Assembly (NCBI GenBank): GCA_947502885.1
Contig: CANNBP010000014.1
Coordinates: 62,001-126,000 of the forward strand
Length of the DNA stretch: 64,000 nt
Source of the DNA: an uncultured Aquimarina sp.
GTDB taxonomy: Bacteria > Bacteroidota > Bacteroidia > Flavobacteriales > Flavobacteriaceae
Reading direction: 5' to 3'
A program made the position numbers and the translations under genes. Under the pieces are notes generated by a model. That model saw only the letters and a list, made by a program, of their open reading frames with translations. It had not been told where the DNA came from and did no database searches. Positions 1 through 9,127 of this stretch are shown in pieces (the first letter of the stretch is position 1; every line of letters starts with the position of its first letter).

Positions 1-336
1 TTTATTATACATTGGAACAACAGAAAGGATTGCCTCAAAATTCGAAGCATCAACCTCTTTAATTTCTTCGATAACCGTTGATGTATTATTACCACCAACT
101 CCAATCACTAGCGGAAGCCTATTATCATTAATTTCTATTATGTGAGCAACTAATTTCTTTTTTTCTTCTTTTGATAACGTAACAGATTCTGCCGTTGTAC
201 CTAATAACACTAGGTAATCAACATTACCTTCTATACAATAATTAACTAATGATGTAACACCTAAATAATCTATTGAACCATCCTTTTCAAAAGGCGTAGC
301 CAAAGCCACACCCGTCCCTGTGAGAAAATCACTCAT
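1..336 (-). CDS. dapA: 4-hydroxy-tetrahydrodipicolinate synthase, N-terminal part (cut by window edge)
   Basis: This is the first 112 codons of DapA, which condenses pyruvate with aspartate semialdehyde in the lysine/diaminopimelate pathway. I translated it from the minus strand. It begins MSDFLTGTGVALATPF, the usual DapA opening, and carries the GTTAES motif (the GTTGE-type loop that binds the substrate carboxylate) near residue 46, then VIGVGGNNT near residue 78. The rest, including the Schiff-base lysine, lies beyond position 1. The ATG at 334-336 starts one base after the stop of the upstream DUF6913-like gene, so the two are probably cotranscribed and translationally coupled. Identification is firm; only the C-terminal part is unseen. 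Confidence 0.93.
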   Translation of the reverse strand, partial: MSDFLTGTGVALATPFEKDGSIDYLGVTSLVNYCIEGNVDYLVLLGTTAESVTLSKEEKKKLVAHIIEINDNRLPLVIGVGGNNTSTVIEEIKEVDASNFEAILSVVPMYNK

Positions 337-337
337 A

Positions 338-862
338 CTAAATAATCTGTAAAATTTTTAAATACTTCTTTAATTCTGAGATAAAAAGATTCGTATCATT
401 TGTAGTGGCACCTATAATCAAATCATTAATTCTATGATCTACAGTGGTAAAACCAACCTTAAATTTTGCCTTTGAAGCCGCTGCCACATAGTCTAATTCT
501 ATTAGACTATCCTCATAAAAATTAATCAAAACATCATAATTCGTATCTACAAAATCTTGTAATGACTTATTCTTTATAGTTCCGTTAACTCCAAAACTTT
601 TATCATTATAATACGCAGCCTCCTTATCATCAATAATTTCTTTTAAATCTTTTTTATACCCTATAACTTTAAGCTTATCAGACTTCACCCCCAATTCATT
701 AGCAAGTTTCAATAATGAAACAATATTAACAGATTGCGATGCATCAATAAGCACAGCCAGTGTTTTAAGATTAGAAATGCTTTGAGGTCCGGTATCCCTT
801 TTTTCTAAGTGTACCTCTAAGCTTTTTTTTATGGCATTTTTTTTAAGACCCTTAAAAATCAT
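338..862 (-). CDS. DUF6913-like conserved flavobacterial protein
   Basis: A 174-residue protein without a signal peptide or membrane segment. It starts MIFKGLKKNAIKKSLE with a basic N-terminal helix, followed by alternating hydrophobic strands and charged loops, and ends in a helical tail. The pattern and the position directly upstream of dapA match my memory of the DUF6913 family found beside dapA in Flavobacteriia; this assignment is from recall, not a search. The stop codon is one base from the dapA start, which implies an operon. The biochemical function is unknown. The protein has no obvious catalytic motif. Confidence 0.7.
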   Translation of the reverse strand: MIFKGLKKNAIKKSLEVHLEKRDTGPQSISNLKTLAVLIDASQSVNIVSLLKLANELGVKSDKLKVIGYKKDLKEIIDDKEAAYYNDKSFGVNGTIKNKSLQDFVDTNYDVLINFYEDSLIELDYVAAASKAKFKVGFTTVDHRINDLIIGATTNDTNLFISELKKYLKILQII

Positions 863-1190
863 TCATTAAAAAATTGATAAGCTACAAATGTAGCTATTTT
901 ACATTTTAAAATCACAGTGCACACTCCAAGAAAAAAAGAAGCTACCAAAAACCAGCAAAACATAATCCCTTTAAAACAAAGCTATACCCGCCGTTTACTA
1001 TACCATTACCTCCTGTTTCACAAGAGCTAAATAATCACCAATTACGACTATAGATTTATCTAACGCCGCATATTAAAAAGAAAGTTAATTAAGACCAATA
1101 TCATATAAAGAATTAAACAAAATCAAACTACTTGTTAAATAGATAACAAACTACATTTAACACAAGAAACATCTAAACCTCTCCCCTAAC
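863..1190. other. intergenic region without a recognised gene
   Basis: 328 bases separate the DUF6913-like gene from the YhhN-like gene. Apart from the promoter-like box at 885-892 I see no coding pattern, hairpin terminator with a T tract or RNA gene. Confidence 0.6.
885..892 (-). promoter_or_regulatory. candidate -7 promoter element (TACATTTG)
   Basis: Read on the minus strand this is an exact TAnnTTTG box, the Bacteroidota primary-sigma -7 element, 23 bases upstream of the ATG at 862. It lies within a small inverted repeat (AGCTACA and its complement, 880-895). No convincing -33 TTG is present. It probably drives the DUF6913-like/dapA pair. Confidence 0.4.
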
Positions 1191-1877
1191 TTAAAATCTA
1201 CTTAACCTTAATGGAGTTGGGCTTGATATCATAAATTGCACCAAAAAGAATACACCTAGCAACTGATATATTGCATATATCACCTCAAACTGAACTGACT
1301 CGACATAAAATCTATCTAAAGCAAAACAAGAATCACTAATTACAAAATTCAAGATTGCAACCAAGAACCATAGTGACTTTGATGATCTTACATTTATATA
1401 TTGAAACACCGCTCCTATAAAAAGCAAATACAATATCAACAAATATATTAGACCATAATATTTTATCTCTCCCATTGCCTCTTGTGTTGCATCATATACT
1501 TCATAAGCAATAAACGTCCAAACCACAAAAAACCCCATCAAATAAACAATATCGCTACTATTATACACTATAGGTTGATAATTTTTCCATAAAAAATAAA
1601 ACAGTAGCAAATAGCAAACCCCATAACACAATAAAACATAAACAAAACTATTTTCTAAATCGGTAAGCAAGAAAATATCTCCTAAAAAGGCCAAAATCAA
1701 AACCAAAACAAACACCGTATCTATTCTTTTTGCATTAAACCAATACAGCATAAAAAAGAGGGGCACTGTTGTAGGTTTTACATAGAGCTCTAAAGTTGAT
1801 AATTGTAATATCTTACTTAAAACATAAAGTCCACCTGTAATAAATAATAAGATATAAATAAGAATTTTCATTCTCAT
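1191..1877 (-). CDS. YhhN family membrane protein (lysoplasmalogenase-like)
   Basis: A 228-residue, strongly hydrophobic protein with about seven to eight membrane segments. Three YhhN/TMEM86 landmarks are visible: KPTTVP near residue 34, GDIFLL near residue 66, and the SDSCFALDRF stretch near residue 182. The family includes lysoplasmalogenases, which cleave the vinyl ether of lysoplasmalogens; whether this bacterial member does so is unknown. The start codon overlaps the stop end of ligA by four bases, so the genes are likely cotranscribed. An alternative start two codons in is equally possible. Confidence 0.8.
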   Translation of the reverse strand: MRMKILIYILLFITGGLYVLSKILQLSTLELYVKPTTVPLFFMLYWFNAKRIDTVFVLVLILAFLGDIFLLTDLENSFVYVLLCYGVCYLLLFYFLWKNYQPIVYNSSDIVYLMGFFVVWTFIAYEVYDATQEAMGEIKYYGLIYLLILYLLFIGAVFQYINVRSSKSLWFLVAILNFVISDSCFALDRFYVESVQFEVIYAIYQLLGVFFLVQFMISSPTPLRLSRF

Positions 1878-3868
1878 GAAATTTTACTTAAAAACTCCTC
1901 TTCGTTTATAATAGGAATATTTAATGTGTTTGCTTTTTGTAATTTACTAGGTCCCATATTTGCTCCTGCAACTACAAAAGATGTTTTAGAAGAAATAGAA
2001 CTAGAGATCTTTCCTCCATTATCCTCTATCATTTTTTTAAGCTCATTTCTCGATACTTTTTCAAAAACACCAGAAACCACAAAGGTTTGACCTTTTAACA
2101 TATCGGTTTGACTTGCCAGTTTTTCTGCAGAAACCTCTAATTGAACTCCATAACTCTTTAACCTATTAATTAGGTTTTTATTTTCCTCTATAGCAAAAAA
2201 ATCAACTACACTTTGTGCTATTTTTATACCAATTTCATCTACACCAACCAATTCTTCTTCGGTAGCAGCAACAATCACATCAATAAATTTATAATGCTTA
2301 GCTAGTTTTTTTGCTACTGTTTCTCCCACATATCGAATTCCTAACGCAAACAAAACTCTTTCAAACGGGATCATTTTGGATTTTTCTATTCCAAGAACAA
2401 GGTTTTCAGCACTTTTTTCGGCCATTCTTTCCAAAGGAATCACTTCTTCTTTTTTTAACTCATACAAATCAGCATAATTTGTTATAAGTTTTTCTTTCAC
2501 TAACAAAGCCACAGTCTCTCCCCCTAACCCTTCTATATCCATAGCTTTGCGAGAAATATAATGCTGTATTCTACCGACAATCTGAGGAGGACACCCTTCA
2601 AAATTAGGACAATAATGTTGTGCTTCCCCTTCTTTTCTTACAAGTGATGTACTACACTCTGGGCATTGATCTATATATATTGTTGGATTTAAGCTTTGAT
2701 CTCTTTTATCTAAATCCACCCCTACTATTTTTGGGATAATCTCTCCTCCTTTTTCTACAAAAACAGTATCTCCTTCACGAATATCTAATTTTGCGATTTG
2801 ATCAGCATTATGAAGCGAAGCTCTTTTTACAGTGGTTCCAGCAAGTGACACGGGTTCTAAATTAGCTACAGGAGTAATCGCTCCTGTCCTTCCAACTTGA
2901 TATGTGATTTCATTCAACTTAGTAGACGCTTGCTCCGCCTTAAATTTATAAGCCATAGCCCATCTAGGTGCTTTTGCCGTAAAACCCAACTCATCTTGTT
3001 GCTGAAGATCATTAACTTTAATCACAACACCATCAGTTTCATATGGCAAGTCATGACGATTCTTGTCCCAAAACTCAACAAACTCAAGCACTTCATCTAT
3101 AGAATTCACCATTTTAGATTCTTCCGGAACCTTAAACCCCCATTTTCTTGCTTTTTCTAAGTTTTCAAACTGGGTTACAATACCTGTTTTCTCTCCAACA
3201 ATACTATACAATAAACAATCCAAAGGTCGTTTTGCTGTCTCACTACTATCTTGTAATTTAAGACTTCCAGAAGCAGTATTTCTTGGATTAGCATAAGGCT
3301 CTTCGCCAGCTTCAATTCGTTCTTGGTTCATTTTCATAAATCCCTTATACGGCAAAACAATTTCTCCCCGAATATCAAATCTATAAGGAAAATCTCCTTT
3401 TAACTTAAGAGGAACAGATTTAATTGTTTTTACATTAGTTGTTACATTATCACCTTGAATACCATCTCCTCTTGTAACCGCTTTTAACAATACACCTTTC
3501 TGATAAGTAAGACTTATCGAAGCTCCATCATATTTAAGTTCACAAGTGTACCTAACCTCACCGTCAACAAGTTTTTTAATTCGCTTCTCCCAATCCAAAA
3601 GATCTTCTTTAGAATATGAATTATCCAAAGAATACATGCGATAATCATGTACAACTGTCTCAAAATTTTTAGTCACCTCTCCTCCTACCCTAAGGGTTGG
3701 GGAATTAGGATCATAAAACTCTGGATATTTCTCTTCTAACCCTTGTAACTCTTTAAGCTTCATATCAAACTCATAATCACTTATTATTGGAGTATCTAAT
3801 ACGTAATAATTATAATTATGCTGTCTTAATTCTTCTCTTATCTTATTGATTTGTTGTTCTATATTCAT
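1874..3868 (-). CDS. ligA: NAD-dependent DNA ligase
   Basis: LigA seals nicks in DNA during replication and repair using NAD+. The 664-residue length is normal for the family. Domains in order are: domain Ia with YYVLDTPIISDYEFD near residue 21; the adenylation domain with catalytic Lys112 in the motif KYDGAS; an OB fold near residues 320-400; a four-cysteine zinc finger near residues 405-430 (CPEC ... YCPN ... C); helix-hairpin-helix repeats near 435-580; and a C-terminal BRCT domain from about residue 590. All key motifs are intact. The YhhN-like gene follows with a four-base overlap. Confidence 0.98.
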   Translation of the reverse strand: MNIEQQINKIREELRQHNYNYYVLDTPIISDYEFDMKLKELQGLEEKYPEFYDPNSPTLRVGGEVTKNFETVVHDYRMYSLDNSYSKEDLLDWEKRIKKLVDGEVRYTCELKYDGASISLTYQKGVLLKAVTRGDGIQGDNVTTNVKTIKSVPLKLKGDFPYRFDIRGEIVLPYKGFMKMNQERIEAGEEPYANPRNTASGSLKLQDSSETAKRPLDCLLYSIVGEKTGIVTQFENLEKARKWGFKVPEESKMVNSIDEVLEFVEFWDKNRHDLPYETDGVVIKVNDLQQQDELGFTAKAPRWAMAYKFKAEQASTKLNEITYQVGRTGAITPVANLEPVSLAGTTVKRASLHNADQIAKLDIREGDTVFVEKGGEIIPKIVGVDLDKRDQSLNPTIYIDQCPECSTSLVRKEGEAQHYCPNFEGCPPQIVGRIQHYISRKAMDIEGLGGETVALLVKEKLITNYADLYELKKEEVIPLERMAEKSAENLVLGIEKSKMIPFERVLFALGIRYVGETVAKKLAKHYKFIDVIVAATEEELVGVDEIGIKIAQSVVDFFAIEENKNLINRLKSYGVQLEVSAEKLASQTDMLKGQTFVVSGVFEKVSRNELKKMIEDNGGKISSSISSKTSFVVAGANMGPSKLQKANTLNIPIINEEEFLSKIS

Positions 3869-4037
3869 ATGAATAATACAATTATTATAATTCGAAACAA
3901 GTAGCTATAAAAGAATATAAATACCTTATAACAATATTAAATTTCGAAAACATCCAGAGCATTAAGTAAGTAAAGACTCTTACTATCACTCTATTATTAC
4001 ATTGTTTGTTTTAAATAACCTATTCTCCCCCCTTTTA

Positions 4038-4628
4038 TTAAACTCGATCCGACTTTAACCACCTAGGAACTTGTTTTGGCTTAAATTCTTTTAATTTAGT
4101 CATCAACCCTTCAATTGATTCGTCTACTATTAATAGTTCAAAATTTTCTATTTTCAAAAAACCTTTACGAACCATATTTTCTAATAACAATAATAATTCA
4201 TCATAAAACCCGCCCACATTTAATACACCTATTGGTTTTTGATGCAAACCTAATTGAGACCATGTCACAATTTCGAACAACTCCTCTAGAGTTCCAAAAC
4301 CACCTGGCAAGGCAATAAAACCATCACTAAGCTCTTGCATTTTCATTTTTCTTTCATGCATAGTTTCTGTAGTTATCAACTCACCTAAACCCAAATGCAC
4401 GACCTCTTTTAATTTTAAAAAATCAGGGATCACTCCAATCACTTTTCCTTTCTGATCTAAAGCCCCTTGGGCAACTCTACCCATTATACCAATTTTTGCT
4501 GCTCCGTACACCAACACCATCTGCTCATTAGCTAATGTTTTCCCAAGCTCATAAGCCTGATCAATAATAACAGTATCGTTCCCTTCACTACTACCACAAA
4601 ATACACAGATCGATTTTATCTCACTCAT
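4038..4628 (-). CDS. LOG family protein (TIGR00730-type nucleotide phosphoribohydrolase)
   Basis: A 196-residue cytosolic Rossmann-type protein. It opens with the family's ICVFCGSS motif (residues 7-14) and carries the signature PGGFGTLEE at residues 108-116, with upstream residues R93 and K94 for nucleotide binding. LOG proteins release cytokinin bases from their riboside monophosphates, and in bacteria many act on other nucleotide monophosphates such as AMP. The substrate here cannot be told from sequence. The gene lies three bases downstream of prmC on the same strand, suggesting an operon. Confidence 0.88.
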   Translation of the reverse strand: MSEIKSICVFCGSSEGNDTVIIDQAYELGKTLANEQMVLVYGAAKIGIMGRVAQGALDQKGKVIGVIPDFLKLKEVVHLGLGELITTETMHERKMKMQELSDGFIALPGGFGTLEELFEIVTWSQLGLHQKPIGVLNVGGFYDELLLLLENMVRKGFLKIENFELLIVDESIEGLMTKLKEFKPKQVPRWLKSDRV

Positions 4629-4631
4629 AAT

Positions 4632-5492
4632 CTATAAAACTTTATTAACCTGAGCGCAAATCATGCGATCATTACCATTTATATCTTTACGCATATACAC
4701 TGAATCAAAACCATGATCTTCAATCATTTTTTTAGTTTCAATTCCTAAATACTGATTAATTTCAAAATATAGCAAACCATTTGATTTTAATTTTTTACCT
4801 GCTAGATTGACTATTTTTTCATAAAAAACTAGAGGGTTTTTATCAGAAACGAATAATGCCTTATGCGGTTCATTATCCAACACATTAGACTTGATTTCTT
4901 TTTTCTCCAAATCACGAACATATGGCGGGTTTGAAACAATAACATCAAAATACTGAAACAATTCTTGAGTTTCTAAAATATCGGCATGCACAAATGTTAT
5001 ATCAACATCATTCCTTACTGCATTCTTTTTAGCCATACTCAAAGCCGACTCAGAAATATCCACAGCATATACTTTTGCTTTTGGAAGGTTTTTAGCTAAC
5101 GAAATCGCTATACAACCACTACCTGTGCCAATATCTAATATACTAATAGACTCACTTTTATCTAATTGATCTTTTAAAATCCAATCCACCAACTCTTCGG
5201 TTTCTGGTCTAGGGATTAACACATCACCATTTACTAAAAAAGTCAATCCAAAAAAACAAGATTCACCAATTATATACTGAATTGGTTCTTGACTCACTAG
5301 TCTTACAACGGCTTTATCAAAACTTATCTGTTCTTCTTGCGACAATTTTTTATTTAAATTAATCGCAACATTTACTCTATTTAAGCCTATAATTTTTTCA
5401 GACAACATATAAAAAAAAGACAAAACTTCATCCTTTTCATAAATCGGCAACAATCTTTTTAAAAATTCAGCCCTAAGACTTTTTATATCCAT
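4632..5492 (-). CDS. prmC: peptide chain release factor N5-glutamine methyltransferase
   Basis: PrmC methylates the glutamine of the GGQ motif in release factors RF1 and RF2, using S-adenosylmethionine, and so tunes translation termination. The protein is 286 residues. An N-terminal helical domain contains PIQYIIGESCFFG near residues 70-82, the release-factor-recognition region. The catalytic domain has the SAM-binding GTGSGC loop at residues 122-127 and the NPPY glutamine-binding motif at 188-191. All hallmark residues are present. It sits three bases upstream of the LOG-family gene and 31 bases downstream of a GNAT gene. Confidence 0.95.
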   Translation of the reverse strand: MDIKSLRAEFLKRLLPIYEKDEVLSFFYMLSEKIIGLNRVNVAINLNKKLSQEEQISFDKAVVRLVSQEPIQYIIGESCFFGLTFLVNGDVLIPRPETEELVDWILKDQLDKSESISILDIGTGSGCIAISLAKNLPKAKVYAVDISESALSMAKKNAVRNDVDITFVHADILETQELFQYFDVIVSNPPYVRDLEKKEIKSNVLDNEPHKALFVSDKNPLVFYEKIVNLAGKKLKSNGLLYFEINQYLGIETKKMIEDHGFDSVYMRKDINGNDRMICAQVNKVL

Positions 5493-5523
5493 TCACTTCT
5501 TACTTTTAACATAAAGCCATTTA

Positions 5524-6012
5524 CTACAACTCTTTTATCATCCATTCCTGACAACTATAATGCCCTGTATCCCCCATAGGAGCATCTAAAGATTTAAAAC
5601 CAACTTTTCTATATAATTTACGAGCAGCTTCCATATAAGGCATCGTTTCTAAATAACACTTCACATATCCTTGTTCTTTTGCATAATCAAGGCATTGTTG
5701 CATAACTAAAAACCCCACTCCCTTACCTCGAGCCTGAGGCAAAAAATACATTTTTTGTAGCTCACAAATATTAGGTAAATCTGCATTCTCTAAAGGAGCA
5801 ATACCAGCTCCTCCTAGAATAACAGAATCTTCTTCAATAACAAAATACCTTCTTCGAGCATAATCATATTCTTGATACATTTCATCTAAAGATTTATCCT
5901 CGTAAGCCGTACCAACTTTAGGCACTCCCATTTCGATCAAAACTTCTCTAATAGCTTTTGCAAGCATTACATTGTCTTTTAACTCTATCTCGCGAATTTT
6001 TATAGTACTCAT
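5524..6012 (-). CDS. GNAT family N-acetyltransferase
   Basis: A 162-residue single-domain acetyl-CoA transferase. The conserved pyrophosphate-binding loop QARGKGVG lies near residue 93, preceded by a beta strand (CELQKMYFLP). A Y-L-E-T-M-P stretch and a YRKVGF motif follow near residues 120-140, typical of GNAT motif B. The substrate (protein, amino acid or small amine) cannot be predicted. It is transcribed toward prmC and diverges from the lipoprotein-ribD operon. Confidence 0.85.
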   Translation of the reverse strand: MSTIKIREIELKDNVMLAKAIREVLIEMGVPKVGTAYEDKSLDEMYQEYDYARRRYFVIEEDSVILGGAGIAPLENADLPNICELQKMYFLPQARGKGVGFLVMQQCLDYAKEQGYVKCYLETMPYMEAARKLYRKVGFKSLDAPMGDTGHYSCQEWMIKEL

Positions 6013-6026
6013 ATGCTTATAAATAG

Positions 6027-6034
6027 TATTTTTG
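6027..6034 (+). promoter_or_regulatory. candidate -7 promoter element (TATTTTTG)
   Basis: An exact TAnnTTTG box followed by C, about 107 bases upstream of the chosen ATG at 6141. It would drive the lipoprotein-ribD run. No clear -33 TTG accompanies it. Confidence 0.4.
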
Positions 6035-6140
6035 CAACTAATACATATACGAAACCAAAAGGTCTAAATCAATCTAATTTTAACCAAAAGTGTATACTCT
6101 TAAAAATATCGAAATATACATTAAATCTCTACAGAAATCA

Positions 6141-6602
6141 ATGAAGAATTTTTTATTATTATCAACATTATCAATACTTATTGCTAGTTGTTCTTTTTCT
6201 AAAAAACCAGAATTCAAATATGTAGATATTATTGAGGTTAAGAATTTGAATATAGACAAAATAACCCTTAATGCCGATGCTGTTTTTAACAATCCTAATA
6301 ACCTACAAGGTAAACTATCTATTGAAAACATCCATCTTTTTGTTGATAACATTGATATAGGTGTGATTCGAGCTCAAGAATTTGATGTCCCCGCAAAAAA
6401 AGAATTCACCATTCCGCTAGAAGGTACTTTTTCTCTTTCTCAGGTATACACTAAAAACAAAAGCAATTTATTAAATAGTGTGCTAAAAGTAATTCAAACC
6501 GACTCTATCAATGTACAATACAAAGGAATTATCAGATATCACTTAGGCAACTTTTCTTTCCCGTACAACATTAATAAAGAACAAAAAATAAGCATTAAAT
6601 AA
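6141..6602 (+). CDS. LEA-type-2-like lipoprotein
   Basis: A 153-residue exported lipoprotein. I chose the ATG at 6141, 17 codons inside the longest frame, because it puts a lipoprotein signal at the very N terminus: MKNFLLLSTLSILIASC, with the acylated cysteine at residue 17. The mature part has a beta-rich pattern with VKNLNIDKITLNADAVFNNPN and a FDVPAKKEFTIPLEG stretch. This resembles the LEA14/WHy fold (immunoglobulin-like, known from desiccation proteins). The role is unknown. It precedes ribD by two bases and probably shares its transcript. Confidence 0.75.
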   Translation: MKNFLLLSTLSILIASCSFSKKPEFKYVDIIEVKNLNIDKITLNADAVFNNPNNLQGKLSIENIHLFVDNIDIGVIRAQEFDVPAKKEFTIPLEGTFSLSQVYTKNKSNLLNSVLKVIQTDSINVQYKGIIRYHLGNFSFPYNINKEQKISIK

Positions 6603-6604
6603 TA

Positions 6605-7648
6605 GTGACTACACACCAGAAATACATAAAACGATGTATCAAATTAGCCAAAAACGGATTAGGAACCACTTACCCCAACCCATTAGTAGGCTGTGTTATT
6701 GTTCATAACGATATCATTATCGGAGAAGGGTGGCACTACGAAGCAGGAAAACCACACGCCGAAGTAAATGCTATATCCTCGGTAAAAGATCACTCCCTAT
6801 TAAAAGACGCCACAATCTATGTAAGCTTAGAACCTTGTAGTCATTTTGGCAAAACTCCCCCATGTAGTGATCTAATAATAGCAAAAGGAATAAAAAAAGT
6901 TGTTATTGGCACCGTTGACTCATTTGCCAAAGTATCAGGAACAGGAATTCAGAAGTTAATAAACGCGGGATGCGATGTGGTTATTGGAGTTCTTGAAAAA
7001 GAATGCCTCGAGTTAAACAAGCGTTTTTTCACTTTTCACAATAAAAAAAGACCATATATCATCTTAAAATGGGCAGAGACCAAAGATGGGTTTCTCGCCC
7101 CAACTTCTACAAAAAAAAGGGCTCCGGTTTGGATCACCACCCCCTACTCTAGACAGCTTGTTCACAAATGGAGATCAGAAGAACCTGCAATTCTTGTTGG
7201 AAACAAAACCGTTGTGAACGACAACCCCAAACTCAATATTAGAGATTGGTCTGGACAAAACCCGGTACGCGTAATCATTGATCTTTCAGGAAAAACACCA
7301 ATAGATTCAAGCGTGCTAGATCAAACAACAAAAACCATAGTTATTACGACTAAAGAATACGCAAAAACAAATACTAAAAACCTTACCTACGAAAGTATTG
7401 ATCGACAAGACGATATCACAACAAAAATTTGCAATATCCTATACAATTACAACATACAATCAATAATTATAGAAGGAGGCAAACAAACCCTACAATCATT
7501 CATCGATAAAAATCTTTGGGATGAAGCAAGAGTTTTTACCGGAAATACTACTTTTGGAAACGGAATAAAAAAACCAATTCTGACTGGAAAAATACTTTCT
7601 AAAGAAAAAATAATGTCTGACACCTTAACAATATACCAAAATGATTAA
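6605..7648 (+). CDS. ribD: bifunctional riboflavin biosynthesis deaminase/reductase RibD
   Basis: RibD deaminates the pyrimidine released by GTP cyclohydrolase II and then reduces its ribosyl side chain, the second and third steps of riboflavin synthesis. The 347 residues form an N-terminal zinc cytidine-deaminase-type domain with HAE at residues 51-53 and PCSHFGKTPPC at 77-87, and a C-terminal DHFR-like reductase domain from about residue 145 with ILKWAETKDG and IIEGG motifs. The start is GTG at 6605, two bases after the upstream stop; no ATG fits. It overlaps the following HAD gene by eight bases. Confidence 0.96.
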   Translation: MTTHQKYIKRCIKLAKNGLGTTYPNPLVGCVIVHNDIIIGEGWHYEAGKPHAEVNAISSVKDHSLLKDATIYVSLEPCSHFGKTPPCSDLIIAKGIKKVVIGTVDSFAKVSGTGIQKLINAGCDVVIGVLEKECLELNKRFFTFHNKKRPYIILKWAETKDGFLAPTSTKKRAPVWITTPYSRQLVHKWRSEEPAILVGNKTVVNDNPKLNIRDWSGQNPVRVIIDLSGKTPIDSSVLDQTTKTIVITTKEYAKTNTKNLTYESIDRQDDITTKICNILYNYNIQSIIIEGGKQTLQSFIDKNLWDEARVFTGNTTFGNGIKKPILTGKILSKEKIMSDTLTIYQND

Positions 7649-8249
7649 AAATATAATTTTTGATTTTGGTGATGTCTTTATCAATCTAGACAAACCAGCA
7701 ACTATAAGAGAGCTAAAAAAACTTGGAAATATCCAATCAACAGATGAGGTATCTGACCTAAACAAACTTTATGAAGTTGGCGCAATTACCACTTCAGAGC
7801 TTGTTAATAGACTAAAGAATATTTTTCCGAAAGCATCAAATGGTGAACTTACAAAAGCATGGAATGCTATTTTATTAGACTTCCCTACTCATCGTTTTGA
7901 TTTTATACAAAACTTAGCTAATACAAAAAAATACAACCTACTCTTATTAAGCAATACTAACGAATTACATATTGAATGGATTAAGAAAAACGTACCGTTT
8001 TTCGAAAATTTTAAATCTTGTTTCAATTCTTTTTACTTATCACACGAGATCAAACTACGCAAACCCAACACCGGAATTTTCGATTTTGTTCTTAACCAAA
8101 ACCAGCTACTCCCAGAAGAAACATTATTTATAGATGACACTAAAGAAAATACTGATGCTGCCTCTACATTAGGCATCAATACCTGGAACAACAATCCATT
8201 AAAAGAAGATGTGACCAACCTATTCACAATAAAATCCAGCTTATTTTGA
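7641..8249 (+). CDS. HAD superfamily hydrolase (subfamily IA)
   Basis: A 202-residue cytosolic phosphatase-like protein. The HAD motifs are in order: DFGDV at residues 8-12 (nucleophile Asp8, acid Asp10 position replaced by Gly), LLLSNTNE near residue 102 (motif II), KLRKPN near residue 139 (motif III lysine) and FIDDTKEN near residue 162 (motif IV). The second Asp of DxD is normally two residues after the nucleophile; here the sequence is D-F-G-D, a form common in this bacterial subgroup. In riboflavin synthesis a HAD enzyme removes the phosphate from the RibD product, so the location right after ribD is suggestive but not proof. Confidence 0.85.
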   Translation: MIKNIIFDFGDVFINLDKPATIRELKKLGNIQSTDEVSDLNKLYEVGAITTSELVNRLKNIFPKASNGELTKAWNAILLDFPTHRFDFIQNLANTKKYNLLLLSNTNELHIEWIKKNVPFFENFKSCFNSFYLSHEIKLRKPNTGIFDFVLNQNQLLPEETLFIDDTKENTDAASTLGINTWNNNPLKEDVTNLFTIKSSLF

Positions 8250-9115
8250 TCTATTTAATATTCAGCATTTTAGCTGCGAGCTCCATATTTATCATTTTCA
8301 AATTATTTTCAAAGTATGATGTAAACATCTTACAAGCCATTGTTGTTAATTATATTACTGCCTCTGTATCAGGAATCATTGCTTACTCAAAACCTTTTAA
8401 CATAATAGAGATACTCCAAAAGGATTGGTTTTATCACACTATGGTATTAGGCATAATTTTTATTCTAGTGTTTAACCTAATGGCTATTACAACACAAAAA
8501 AATGGGTTATCAGTAGCTGCCGTAGCTACAAAGATGAGTCTTGCAATCCCAATTGTATTTGGAATTTTCGTTTACCAAGAAAGTACTGGACTCACTAAAA
8601 TAATAGGAATTATTTTAGCTCTTATAGCGGTATATCTAACGTCTATGAAATCTACAGAAGGAAAACCAATTACCAAAGCTAACTTAATATTTCCTATTCT
8701 TGTTTTTATAGGTAGTGGGGTAATTGATACTAGTCTCAAATTTCTAGAAACTCAATACGTTTCTAAACACGATGTCCCTATATTTTCTTCTGCTATTTTT
8801 GGATTTGCAGCAATTACTGGCGTATTCTATTTAATTTACAAAGTAGCAACTGGTAGCACAAAAATTGAATTAAAAAATATCATTGCAGGTATTTCTTTAG
8901 GCGTACCTAATTATTTTTCGATTTATTTTTTAATTCAAGCATTACGTCACGAAGGCATGGATAGCTCAACTATTTTTACGATTAATAATGTAGCTGTTTT
9001 ATTAGTCTCTACACTTGCCGGAATTCTTTTTTTCAAAGAAAGATTACTTATAAAAAATTGGATTGGAATCTCTCTAGCAATTTTAAGTATTATTTTGGTA
9101 GCATTATCCGTATAA
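8246..9115 (+). CDS. EamA/DMT superfamily membrane transporter
   Basis: A 289-residue integral membrane protein with about ten hydrophobic helices arranged as two EamA halves. The first half ends with IIGIILALIAVYLTSM near residue 125, and the second with LIKNWIGISLAILSIILVALSV at the C terminus, the standard end of DMT permeases. The start is a TTG at 8246 that overlaps the TGA of the HAD gene, indicating translational coupling. The substrate is not predictable. Its place in the ribD run does not by itself imply flavin transport. Confidence 0.82.
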   Translation: MIYLIFSILAASSIFIIFKLFSKYDVNILQAIVVNYITASVSGIIAYSKPFNIIEILQKDWFYHTMVLGIIFILVFNLMAITTQKNGLSVAAVATKMSLAIPIVFGIFVYQESTGLTKIIGIILALIAVYLTSMKSTEGKPITKANLIFPILVFIGSGVIDTSLKFLETQYVSKHDVPIFSSAIFGFAAITGVFYLIYKVATGSTKIELKNIIAGISLGVPNYFSIYFLIQALRHEGMDSSTIFTINNVAVLLVSTLAGILFFKERLLIKNWIGISLAILSIILVALSV

Positions 9116-9127
9116 TATATCTACATA

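Noticed and set aside
2897..3296. Plus-strand reading frames opposite ligA
   Set aside because: They lie wholly inside the firmly identified ligA gene, and their translations show no domain pattern.
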